The notes below the pieces were generated by a model. The model searched no databases. It saw only the letters and a program-made list of their open reading frames with translations, and had not been told where the DNA came from. The translations under genes and the position numbers were made by a program. From Ecdyonurus torrentis (lineage: Eukaryota; Arthropoda; Insecta; Ephemeroptera; Heptageniidae), in contig OX439131.1 of the NCBI GenBank assembly GCA_949318235.1, forward strand, positions 39,510,557-39,574,556: a DNA stretch of 64,000 nt. The letters run 5' to 3'. Position 1 is the first letter of the stretch, and each line of letters begins with the position of its first letter. This document shows positions 52,534-64,000 of this stretch, piece by piece.

Positions 52534-53385
52534 CGATAATTCATAACGTCTGGTATCAACTATATACAAAAGTTTCAATAAAATATACTCTTTCTTTTTC
52601 TTTTTTTCTTTTTTACCTCTCTTTTTACTGTTTTTGTGGTATTAAAATTTTAGTGTTTTTTTTTTCCTCTCAACAAGCAGGATTTAAAATATTTTAAAAT
52701 GTGAACGTAGTTTGTAAATATATATTCTTTTTATAAATGTGTTCACCAGAAAATAGCAAAATGTTACATTAATTTTATTATTATATTTTAATACTGTACT
52801 GTTTTTTTCATCACACATTTATTTATTTTGAAATAATAAATTGTTGTAATTATTTAAGCAAAAACATACTATTTCTTTTATAGCATTTAAATGTTTAAAA
52901 TTCGTTAAATACAAAAATGGAACTAAGATTATCATACTTTCAATTTTTTAATCTCTATTTTCATTATTTTATTTCTTTAGTAAGTAATTTTTAAATTGTG
53001 AATATCGTATTTGATTAAAACAGAAAATAGTAAAAGAGTTTTCCAAAAATCTACTAAAATTGAACTGATAGTTATTTTTGATTTATAAGATTCCATTAAC
53101 CCTTATCAATGAAAATAATTCATTTTTATACTCATATCAATGACTTATAATTCTTCTTAATGCTTTTTTTTAGTGAATTATTATCTATAAATACATAATT
53201 CATCGTGAAGTTGAAACTAAAAGCAAGTAAAATTGAACTGAGAAAAATGTTCAAACATGTTAGATAAACATGGGAAATAATTAATTTTTGGTATAATTAT
53301 TAATACTTCGTTTCGTAACACCTTGCTTTTCAGGTTGCAAAAACATTCATTAATAAAGTTAGGTAACTGATTTTTTATGTAAAAC

Positions 53386-53650
53386 GAGGAAGACTTAAAT
53401 TTTTTTTCAGGGGGGGGGGGGGTACTTTTAGTGCATATAAAAAAGAACATTGCCCTGAACCAAAGGATGCAAATTTATAATTTTTAAAAACTCACAAAAT
53501 GACGTCACAGGTGGCAACTGTTTCCTGTGCCCACATGCATAAGTTGCCACCAGTGATATCATTTATTTATTTTCAAAAATAATTAAAAATAATTAATGAA
53601 CTCAAAAACTAGAAATTCACATATATTTCGATATTGGAAAATATGTCCTT
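53386..53650. mobile_element. Family ABC foldback, copy C (truncated on the right)
   Basis: GAGGAAGAC end, AAATGACGTCACAGGTGGCA and GCATAAGTTGCCACC, then AAAATTAATTAATGAACTC-type sequence as in A and B. A 12-base G run (53410-53421) interrupts the left arm. The expected right arm is lost where family D copy D2 begins. Confidence 0.82.
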
Positions 53651-53655
53651 TGATA

Positions 53656-53951
53656 ATAGACCGCTTGCACATCCTTGCGCTTTGTCGCCATGTTTGTGGT
53701 GACATAATGCATTGTCCAGCATAGGGGAAACTTCGTTTTTCCTAATTTTTCACATAAAAAATTGTTTATTTCAACTCAACAAATTTTTCTCATATCCTTC
53801 GAGCTTATTAGGAGCTAGAAATAAGGCTTTTATTGAGGTTTGAAGCTTCTTTTGCTATTAAAAAAATAAAAATGATGTTTTTCCTATGCTGGCCTATGTA
53901 TTCCTGACCAACAAAATGGCGGCTCTTAAATATGAGTGCAAGCGGTCTATA
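53656..53951 (+). mobile_element. Family D element, copy D2 (abuts copy C)
   Basis: TAGACCGCTTGCAC at the left and GTGCAAGCGGTCTA at the right are near-perfect inverted ends. Inside are CGCTTTGTCGCCATGTTTGT, TTATTAGGAGCTAGAAATAA and CCTATGCTGGCCTATGTATT. Reverse orientation to D1. Confidence 0.9.
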
Positions 53952-54327
53952 TGAAATAATAATATTAACTACTAATATTTTTTTTTTCGTATAATTCAAA
54001 TTCAAATTTGTATATTCATTTCTTTCTTCTACAATCAGTAAACAAAACAATGTATATGCATGCCTAGGCCTAGGGTAACATCTACCCTAGTAGACATTGA
54101 GAAATGATACTCAAACTTACATACTAAAAACGTACTTTTAAAAATACCACTTTAAATGTAGTGTCGACCAGGTTGTGACCTGTTATTGTTAAAAAATAAA
54201 AAAATATTGTTATATTTATATGGAATTAAAGACAATGGAAAATTGGAAAAACGAAATTTTGTTTTTTAAGAGGTATAATATAATTATAATGTTGTAATAA
54301 TAATGTGTGTGTATATGTATGTATTTG

Positions 54328-54331
<4 letters not shown>

Positions 54332-54389
<58 letters not shown>
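54332..54389. repeat. (AT)n microsatellite
   Basis: Pure AT run. Confidence 0.97.
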
Positions 54390-54394
<5 letters not shown>

Positions 54395-57300
54395 ACTGTG
54401 GATAGAGCAAGGGAGGTAGAGAGGGCGGAGAGAAATCCATAAATTTTTGTCATTAAAATAAAACAGAGGAAACAATCAGATATTTTGTTTGCAAGTTATT
54501 CATTTTGACAGAAAGTCAAACAAAAATCATAATGAAATTGTTCGATTGAAAATTGAGTGCCTCATTGTTCCGTATCCTCCCAATGATTTACGTTTCAAAT
54601 ATTATACTAACAAAACGTTGATATCAAAACAAAACAACACTTCGTTTTCTTCTTGTCATACGTAAATAAGTATTTGACTGAGATAACAAATTTAATGTTT
54701 GTTTTACTTGATTGTTTCATTTTTTTTATATATATAAATTATTTTTTGTAACACAAAAAAGGTTTCAATTTATTTTGTTATATTAAAGTTTGAGTTTAAA
54801 AATCTATATTCAATTTTATGTCACACTTCGGAAGAAAGGGATTTATAAAATAAATGTAATATAGCATTGTATATTGAAATGATAAACACTGAAATGGGGA
54901 TCTCTGCGATGTATTTTAGAATTATGTTTTATTTCTTTTTAATGAACTCACCTTAATTTCATAATGCAAAAACTGATTTGAAGACTTTATGATAAGCAAG
55001 AATAAATTTACATTATAATTTCTCTTACAATGTTAGTCTTAAATGATATTAATGAATAATGAGAGTGAGTAATGAAAGTTATGAAATGCCTTTGATCTAT
55101 GTACATTTTCATGTACAGCTTAAAGTTCCCTATGATGCCAGAATTAATAAAAAAATCGTTTGTCCATATTAAATTCTTAAAGGTATGTAGTACGTAATGT
55201 GATATTATGATTCAAATCCTAAGAAAACTATAACATCAATTAATAATTAAATATTACTTGTAGGGGTCTTTGATTATTTAAAAAATATTAATAGAAGTAT
55301 TATTTTGGTATTTTTCATCTCCTAATTGTATTCCATTGAATTCCAATGCGGAATAAAAGGAAGCAAAAAGTCAATGATGACTTACGATTTTATTTCATTA
55401 TTATTATTTTTCAATAAAATTGATGTTGTGGTTTTCTCAGAAATTGAGTTCCAAGATCTCATTACTTGCCAGGTAAAGTATAAAGTGAGCTCATAACCAT
55501 GAGTATTCATCATACTTTTTATGCTATAAAAGACGTATAAATATGTGGATTGTGTAAAACTAAAATGATGAAATATTCTGACAAATGATTATTGTTTAAA
55601 AAAAAAAAAAAAAAAAAAAAAAGGAAGAGGACCATTTTGTAAGTACCTTTTTTCGGCCTCTAAATAAAAATCATATTTATTATTATTATTATATAAGCAA
55701 ACAGTTTGAGATATAATTTTTAGACTCCAAGGCTTCACACATCTCTACATGAAATATATTATGTAATTCTAATTCAATGTCATGTTACTCATCAATATTA
55801 TTATTTTTTATTGGTTTAGAATTAAAACAGCTATGCTATAATATATATAAGAAAAATATTATCAAACTACCCAATTGCTTTTGTATATATACGTATGTTA
55901 TTGTTATAAAATTTTGCTACTAATTAACTGGAAGTGTCGGAAAATTAAAGTTAAATTTTAATTCCCAAAATAACACTTCTTACATCAGCAAAAAACTGCA
56001 AATTGTTTTTTCACGCTATGTCTCTCAGGGAAAGCAAGTAAAAATGAGTAATGAGATTCTTAATGTTGAAAAGTTTATACTTTCTTCTTAGAAAGTTAAT
56101 TAATGGAGATTATTTTTGTTTGATTCGTGATGAAATGAGAAACAAAAAGTAATTTATATATTATATGGCAATTTGCAGTCAAAATTTACGACATGAAAAT
56201 ATTTGTAAGAAAAAAAGTTAAATAATTTATATTTCCCTTAAATTTCATGTGAGTCAAATTGAGCTGTAAAAACTTGTGTTATTTTTATCGAGTAAGAAGG
56301 AGAAGAAGTAGAAAACAAAACAAAACTTAAAATGTAAAGATATTGACAAAGTATGGGATTTCAATTCGTCGTACTCACAACTTTCAATTACTGAACTCAA
56401 TTTTATTGACAAATCTTATTAAATATAACTTATATAATCTTATATAATATAAAAAAGTATTATTACTGCTTGCAACAAGGAATTAATGTAATGAATTCAA
56501 TCAGTTACAAATTGCAGTGTAGCATCTTTGCAGAACGAACATTATACTATTATACTAATAACTAAGTAATAACTATAAATGCGTACATAAGTACATATAA
56601 AACTGCTATGTAGTATAATGTTTACATAGCAACATCAGACTTTCTGTGGAGAATTCAAGATTTGACAGAGAGAGAGAGAGAGAGAGATTGAAAAAAAAAC
56701 TTTATTCCTTTAAGAAAAAAGGGGGTGGGGTGGGGGAGTTTTGAAGTATTATCGCATTCAGCATTATATTTTCCATAGATTCAATGGGAAAAAAGTTTTA
56801 GAATATATAGAAATTTTACACCCTTTTATTTTTCTACTTTTTATATTTTTTAAGCGAGTGTTGGATATGAGTGGTGCACACTTTAGGAATTTATGTAGTT
56901 GCAAACATTTTTGTGCGCTGAAGTATGAACTATTGAAATGGAGAGGTTCAGTATTTGCTGTGCTGTCTCCAACATTTATACTGCTTTTCTATTATATGTG
57001 TAGATATAAGCGAGTGAGTGAACTACACTATATCCTACTGCTTGCTTTCAATGTGCTCGAGTGTACTTGATGATATAGCTGTGGTTACATGCATGATGAA
57101 ATCTTTATTCATATATACGTAAATTAATGTTAGTACTAGAAAAACATCAAGAAAACTATTTTATTAAACCAACCAAAAATATAAATATTAGTTAAGGTTT
57201 TCCTCCTAGTTGGTTTTTTTCCTCGTAACGGTACACAATTTTCATTCAAGTACAGTGCCTTTTTTTTTTTTTCCATTACACTAGCTGCAAATTTAGTGCG

Positions 57301-57650
57301 AGTTTTTGATTGCAATATTAACTTGCACTGTACATATTTAAATGCTTGTTGGTATACTTCACAATAATAATTGGCTTTCATTTGATGTTAAGGTTACTAT
57401 TTGGATTGATTGTCATCTCATCTGGGCAAATCATTAAAGACGTTATAATTTCTGTATCATAAATAACCAAAATTTCAACGATAAATTAAACTTTTTGAAA
57501 TTAATTCTTCTGTAAATATACAGACAGTCATTTATAGATACATATATTAAGTTTCATTCCAATAGATAGCATTATACTGTACATACATGCACAATGCTTT
57601 ATAATTTGTATTCTTTGGTAAATACGTATAACAAAAATAATTTGATTTAT
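54390..57650. other. AT-rich stretch without an identified gene
   Basis: Contains a 24-base A run (55599-55622), an AG run near 56669-56690, the repeat tail at 55.6 kb and a 109-codon plus-strand frame at 56741-57070. That frame has no motif, splice support or compositional signal. Confidence 0.55.
55640..55695 (+). repeat. Short dispersed repeat with ATT tail, copy 2
   Basis: AGTACCTTTTTTCGGCCTCT, then AAATAAAAATCAT and TTATTATTATTATT. Same orientation and tail as 30594-30632. Upstream parts of the two copies do not match. Confidence 0.45.
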
Positions 57651-57970
57651 TTAAAGGAGTAGAACACCTTGAACAAAAAAAACATGTCTAATATATTCTA
57701 ACATAACTAAATATCAACGTTGATTTGGCCAGAGTCATTGATTTCTAATTTATTTTCCATTCACAAAATGACAGTTTCGGGTTTATGATGTCACAGCTCA
57801 CTAGTCCACGCGCACGGAAACAGGTGAGCTGTGACGTCATAAACCTGCATCTGCCATTTTTTGAATGTAAAATAAATTAGAAATCAATGACTCCAGCCAA
57901 ATCAACATTGATATTTAGGTATGTTAGAATATTAGACAGGTTTTTTATTCAATGTGTTCTATACCTTTAA
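57651..57970. mobile_element. Family E foldback, copy E2 (complete ends)
   Basis: TTAAAGGAGTAGAACACCTT at the left and GTGTTCTATACCTTTAA at the right. Centre CAGCTCACTAGTCCACGCGC and CAGGTGAGCTGTGACGTCAT. Arms match E1 closely. Confidence 0.93.
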
Positions 57971-59678
57971 GATTATTTTTAGTCTGTCATATATAGTGAA
58001 AAATATAGTATTTAATATTATAGTTAATAGCCTTCGTTAAAAAGAACGAATATAATTCAACTTAATGACACCTTAAATTTTAATTTTTTTCCCCCAAGAA
58101 AGTGAAATCTGTGTAAGATTTAAATACTTTCTCTTACAACATACTAGTAAGCTTGTACTGAAATGTCACCAAAAACTTTCACGACAATAGAATGAATTGC
58201 AACACAGTATACCACCACTTCTCTCTTTTACTTGAGCACACTTACCCCTCTCATATACCTGCTATTATACGTATAGTATAGTAATTATATACTTAAGTTA
58301 ACTGTGAGTTGCAATGTTGCCACATATATCTCACTTTTACTATTTTCTCATAAACATAATGCATTGAAAGTTTTTAATGACAATTCGGTACAGTATGAAA
58401 ACTCGTCGTGTGTGACTGTGTGTTTTGGGGGTGAAAAATTACTTTGATGTTTTTTTTAAATGGAATTACATAATTTTTGGAGGAACGATAACAGGTTTAC
58501 TAACTAGCCTATAAGGTTAAAAAGAGGGCTGCATATTCAAACTTTAATCACACACACACACAATAAAAATTTCTGAAAAAGTGCATTTTTTTTAAATTTT
58601 CAAAGTGAAATCATGCAACCTTATATGTTTTACAATGTTGTACAGTAGTTGTACTATGTTTGATAATAATGCATGTTTGTATTTCAATTGCATATTATTA
58701 TTATAGTGAGGAAAAAGTTGTATCTATCAAGGACAAGGAAAAAAACATTATTCTTGTAAATTTATATAAATGAATTATTCATATTAAAAGATAATATTAT
58801 TAAACTTCAACATTTGTGTTATTATTATATATGTTCTTTTTTTAAATAAACCGTAATAAAATCTTTTATAATTTTTTTTCTATTTATAATGTAATTCATA
58901 CTATATCTTAAGAAAACACATCAGAATTAATGTAATAAAATCATAAAAATGTTATACTTCTATACTTTTTGTATCCTTCAAAGATTATTTTAATATTCAG
59001 TATGATAGAATTTTCTATATACTTTATAAGTCTATTGATATTTTAAAATATTATAAATTTCTTTAATAGAATATAATATGAAAGAAATGTAATTTAAATA
59101 GGTCAGATAACAAAAAAGGTATTTAACTTATTACACTAGACAGAAAAATTGATAAATATTTTGTGTAAAAGTCTAAGATAAAATATACAGTATGCAGAAG
59201 AAGTCTTATAAAATTTTGTCAACTAGAAAAATGTAAATTTTGAAAGAATAGATTTTTTTTTTAATATTAACAAGTATTGTCATGATCTTGATTCTTTTTT
59301 CTTTTTATGTTTATAATATACTTTATAGCTAGAAAAAATAACCGTAAAAAAAATCGAGTTTAATGTTTTTAATGTTCTTTACTACATTGGTTATCTGTCT
59401 AAGGGTTATAAAAACAATAAAATATATTTATACATGAAGAGTTAGTTCACTTCAATATAAAATAGATATATACATGTAGTAACATGTGGAGAGTTTTGAA
59501 TATATTTTATATCTTAAACAATGTTTTGAAATAGTAACACACATAAAACTTTTATTTTTGTGATAATTCTCTTTGCAAATTCACGTAAATTTATAGTGAA
59601 AAAAAAAATCATTAAACCTTGAAATTGAATTCAAAACAAATTTCCTAACTACAAAAAGTTAAGTATAAAATTATAAGA

Positions 59679-59709
<31 letters not shown>

Positions 59710-60396
59710 CATAATATATATATTTTTTTAAAGTTAAATTAGGCTACTTTATAATTATTCCAAGGGATGTACTTTAAACAAAATCTAATTTATTTTTAAT
59801 TACAACCTCTAGGCTTTTTCTTTCTATATTATATAACGTATATTCTCTTTATTACTTTAAAGTATTAAGCAAAGTTAAGAATTTATACTAAATGAAACAT
59901 TTAAATATAGTGTACAGATGTACTACAGTATATGTATACAATCATGTATTTTCTATATTATACTTAATAATCTGTATATTGTATGTGATTATTCTATTCC
60001 GTATAAAAGAAAATAGAGAGTCACTTTATACTTTAATAATTATACTATATAATATAGCATTATTTACACACAAAGTATAATGCAAAGGAATGTAAGAGAC
60101 ATTTATTTTAATTTTATATACAAGTACACATAGTATATACTTTGAAGTGTACATTTTACTATGATACCTCCGACTGGTGCAGTAATAATAAAAGCAGTTT
60201 TAACAGAGAGTAAAGAATATATAGAGAAGAAAAGTATCATCATGTCATGTAGAAATGGCTGTCACAGACTTTTGTAGTTTAATGAAATTCCTTCGCTCGG
60301 AAAAACCGTATCATTTCACTTCTCAACTTAAACTTCACATGATAATATTTTTTTATATATTAATATATTATTATTATAAATAATAATAATTTGTAA

Positions 60397-60516
<120 letters not shown>

Positions 60517-60940
60517 CTAGCTTTTCGTCAAGTACTTTTTGTATCCATATATTGCATTACAAAAATATTTTACTTTATATATTGTTTACTCCATAATATA
60601 AAATATAATACATAAAAAGTTATACATAATATATTTTCTACTTTATACGTTTTATTTTTCTTCTGTATGCTGCAGCATAAAGAACTTGTAATAACTTAAT
60701 TTTCTTATGATTAAATTTGAAAATTTAAAAGAAACGATCATAGAAGATTAACTTATTTAAGACAAAACTTTTAGCTTTTGCTTTATTTAAAGTTTAATTT
60801 ATTCGTTAAATTTCATGAATAATCTTACTTAAAAACTCAAAAGTGTTTCTTATTTATTTGGGATTATTAATTTAACGTAAATATAAGAGTCATCATACAT
60901 AAGACATATCCCTTGAAATCACATGTTGCTAATATGTCCA

Positions 60941-61051
60941 AAGTCCATTTGACCTTGAAAATGTTAATTTTCGTCCAATTGATGCTAAAATTTGGATTTT
61001 TCCGTTTCAGGTTATTTGTAGCAAAAATATTTTTAAAGGTCAAATAGACTT
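60941..61051. repeat. Inverted repeat AAGTCCATTTGACCTT
   Basis: The 16-base left arm pairs with AAGGTCAAATAGACTT at the right with one mismatch. Shortly outside on the right lies GGATCACCCTCTATATA, similar to the CACCCTGTATA end of the 36.4-kb element. It is probably a decayed foldback. Confidence 0.5.
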
Positions 61052-63011
61052 CGAACATTATAGCGGATCACCCTCTATATAACGTTGGCTAATGCATATA
61101 TCAGAATTATTAATTGTACTGATTTCCGACGAACATTTGTTGCACCATATGGATAGCTCTTTGATGTGAAAGCGAAGTTATCATTTTTATAAGATTCACT
61201 TTTAAATTCACAACGTAGCCTAGCATTTATATAACCTAAAAATTACATTAATACTTGCTAACGTAAGTGTTTTCTTTGTGTTTGTAATATAATACATAAG
61301 TGAAATGACATAGGTTTATACCTATGTCGTGTATAAAATTGTTGCAAATAATTACTTAACTTCGTATTAGTCTTTTATTTGAAAGTCATACACAATATAA
61401 TATAATATCAGATTATTATTTTTTAAAACAGATTTACTTGCGATTGTAAGTAATAATTATTTAATGTTATTTCACACGGAAAACAAGTGCATAAAACATA
61501 AAGGAGCATAGTATATGCATCACATAAGTAATATATAAATAATTATTATACAAGAATAATAATACTATTTGCAACACTTACATCAAAGTGAACGAGATGT
61601 GCACTTAACATTTATGTGACATGCATTGCATTTAAGCACGTCAGTATGTAGGAGTGAAAATGTAATTGTTAGTAACATTACACAAATAGTATAACGAAGT
61701 AGTTAATATGCGGTATTTGTAAGACAAAGGACAAAAAAAAATATGCATGTCATGCACAATTTCAACATGTTCATACTTATTTTAGAAAAATAGAAAACAT
61801 GTTGAATACAGAATATTTTCGATGAAAAAATAAACTAAAGATTTTAATTGAATTTCTTTTACACACTGCTTCTTTGTGTAAACAATAGTCCAACAATAGA
61901 AATTTTGATTATAAAATACGTGTATTTTTATGTTATTGTAAACTTTTGTGGATTAAAATATAAGTTTTAAATACATGTATTATTATTATTATTATTAACA
62001 TTTGAAAGGTAAGATTTTTTTCATTTAATTACAATGACCTGAATTTATTATAATCATAAAAGTATTAATAATTAAATTAAACTATTACGATTAATGTTTT
62101 TGCCTTAAAGTTATTAAAGTTTATGGTTTATAATTAATTTTGCTGAATGAGTTGTTAGCTTCAAAAGCCGTTGGCATTTATGAAATGTAGATTCATGAAG
62201 TGACTTGACAGCTATCATGAAGTCAGAGAGTGTGAGAGAGTGAGAGAGAGACCCTTTTTGCTCGCTACGTTAGGTATAGAAGTATAAGTACTATACACTA
62301 CTATACATTGCAAGTGATAGTGATAGGGTATACATGGGGTGAGAGGGTAACTATAGTTTTGAGCGTATGACGTCATAAACTAAACTCTCTTTTCTGGTAA
62401 TATATAAATTTTAATATTTATCCTTTTTCACTTCACGGAAGTATTATTTGTTTTGCTACGGCTTCTGTTTTGTAAACTATAACAATAAATTTCAGTTCCT
62501 TTTCACATTATTATTTTCCTATAGTATGCATGTAAATATATTTTTAATAATATTGTACTGATTTCTTTATAATATATATTGTTCTGAATTTTTATTATTA
62601 ATATATTATTATTTTTTTTTTGGCACATGAACGATATAAAAAATTATAAAAATTTGTAATTTAATGATTTCAAGTGCTTTTAGTGTTACTTTTTAACAAA
62701 AGCGTGCCTGAAAATATCTAAATGGATTTTTTTTTTTTTTTAGAAGAGGTTTAGTATATTTACACCTAACTCAATTCAAAGATAAAAAAAAAGTTACATA
62801 ACATTATCTGGAAAGTTATAAAATTTTCATTTTACCTTTTTTTTATTTTAATTACCTTTTTAATGGGTAAACAAAAAATTAGCGTTAATATAATTATTTT
62901 GCGTACATACACAAGCAATTAGCGTTAATGTCTACCGCATGTTAAGGTTTTTAAAAGAGAGGAAAAAAAGTGAGTTAGAGAGAAAGAGAAAAAATTATTT
63001 TATGACCATGG

Positions 63012-63042
<31 letters not shown>

Positions 63043-63739
63043 TGCAAAGTTATGAGAAGAGTACATATATGAAAGTTTGCAAATGACGTAAAAAAAAAGG
63101 TCGCAGCTGCACTCTTAATGTTTCAAGAAATTTTATTTGCAAATCCAAGTTGCATACAAATTGCAACTCAAACTTCAAATGCAAGTTTTATGTTACTATC
63201 TTTCAACAAGAGTTTCACATTTTTGAAATATTTACAACTTTAATGGAATCATTGATTAAAATATTCAATTGCTATTTGCACAGGCTTTGAAAACAGTAAC
63301 TTATGCATTTACCCATGAAATAACTTTCTGTTTGTGTTTTTCAATGTAAGAAATGATACCTATATACTGGCCATCTTTAGTGTTACTTTTTTTTCTTCAA
63401 GGATGTTAATCATAACATTCAACGAATATTTAAAAAGCATATTAAATAAATGGAGAAAAATACTGTATCTTCTAACAACTATATCAAGTTTTTATTTCAT
63501 ATAAATCTTATTATATATAATGTTATTTATTGATATAAATGTCAGAATTGTATAGAAGTATAATTGCAAAGAGCTAGATAAAGTGGATCACAAAAGTTGA
63601 AGGTAGCAGAAGCAGAAAAAAAAGAGGAAAATAATAATAATAAAAATGTAGAAGTCTTTTCAAAGGTGATTCTTCACACGGTTACGCTCAGTGGGTTTAT
63701 TCATTTCACGCGGCCAAATTGGAGGCCCTTATGCTGGAA

Positions 63740-63774
63740 GCCTCCTCGAGGGGATTATATATAAAGACGTAGAA

Positions 63775-63806
<32 letters not shown>

Positions 63807-63830
63807 CAGCCAGCAAAGCAAAGCAAAGCG
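63740..63830 (+). promoter_or_regulatory. Candidate TATA-type core promoter near the right edge
   Basis: A G+C-richer block (63670-63850) contains GGGGATTATATATAAAGACG on the plus strand, a good TATA box in context, followed by an (AAGC)n tract about 20 bp later. If real it would start a plus-strand gene beyond the window. No downstream exon is visible to confirm it. Confidence 0.25.
63775..63806. repeat. (AAGC)n tetranucleotide array
   Basis: About eight AAGC units followed by CAGC and AAAGC variants. Confidence 0.95.
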
Positions 63831-63954
63831 AGATCTTCGTTCAAACTGCAGAGTTATTGACTTCTTAAAGTTGAACTTTATATCTAATAGGCAAATTTAA
63901 TTCACAACTTTCATAATTTCTATACTGTGATGATGAGATGTATACCTAGAAGCA

Positions 63955-63956
<2 letters not shown>

Positions 63957-64000
<44 letters not shown>
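63957..64000. repeat. (TC)n microsatellite, cut by the window edge
   Basis: Pure TC run continuing past the end of the window. Confidence 0.97.

Larger units (their letters stand above)
49861..53385. other. AT-rich non-coding stretch with microsatellites
   Basis: Holds the AT and AG tracts listed at 51.96-52.53 kb. Near 51320-51420 a long pyrimidine tract ends in CCCACAG before about 22 open codons. This resembles a plus-strand acceptor, but no donor or partner is visible. I see no gene. Confidence 0.5.

Noticed and set aside
53808..54050. 80-residue minus-strand frame
   Set aside because: Lies mostly inside family D copy D2. The D1 copy does not keep it open.
56741..57070. 109-residue plus-strand frame
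   Set aside because: No motif, signal peptide, splice context or compositional difference from surrounding AT-rich DNA. The hydrophobic bias is expected from T-rich codons.
57136..57381. 81-residue minus-strand frame with Lys/Arg-rich part, considered as a transposase remnant
   Set aside because: No recognisable catalytic or DNA-binding motif, and no inverted ends around it.

Overview
The window is a piece of an animal nuclear genome, most likely an arthropod. G+C is very low (about a quarter by eye). Coding sequence is split by GT-AG introns, and microsatellites and short palindromic transposon-like elements are very dense. The one securely identified gene is an arthropod-type (annulin / haemocyte) transglutaminase. 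A crustacean or chelicerate fits the AG/AT microsatellite load, but the exact group cannot be settled from this sequence.

Layout. (1) Positions 174-4875, plus strand: a three-exon gene for a small secreted, C-terminally anchored glycoprotein that I do not recognise (235 residues). (2) Positions 4876-6739: an intergenic gap between convergent genes, with a small palindromic element and a poly-T tract. (3) Positions 6740-20601, minus strand: a complete transglutaminase coding region in 14 exons. All splice phases agree and it reads as 768 residues ending in TAG. The catalytic triad is Cys338, His403 and Asp426, and the transition-state Trp303 and the calcium-ligand positions are present. Its introns hold large microsatellites, including about 300 bp of (AACG)n ending 28 bp from a splice donor, and several foldback elements. 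(4) Positions 20604-64000: about 43 kb with no convincing protein gene. It is either intergenic or a long 5' non-coding part of the transglutaminase gene. The first coding exon has a splice acceptor 2 bp before its ATG, so at least one non-coding exon must lie upstream. I give candidates at 22.6 kb and 33.9 kb.

The most distinctive content is a community of short foldback (MITE-like) elements. I can pair copies by eye into several families: family ABC at 21.8, 37.4 and 53.4 kb; family D at 34.7 and 53.7 kb; family E at 46.8 and 57.7 kb; family F at 13.0, 27.3, 45.8 and 46.2 kb; and a TACACGGA-ended group at 4.3, 42.4 and 49.3 kb. There are also single foldbacks at 2.0, 3.1, 6.0, 9.7, 16.3, 17.6, 36.4 and 47.4 kb. 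Families E and F and the 47.4-kb element share the outer end TTAAAGG(A/G)(A/G)TAG. Unrelated families carry the palindromic octamer TGACGTCA near their centres. I found no transposase, reverse transcriptase, rRNA, tRNA or CRISPR array.
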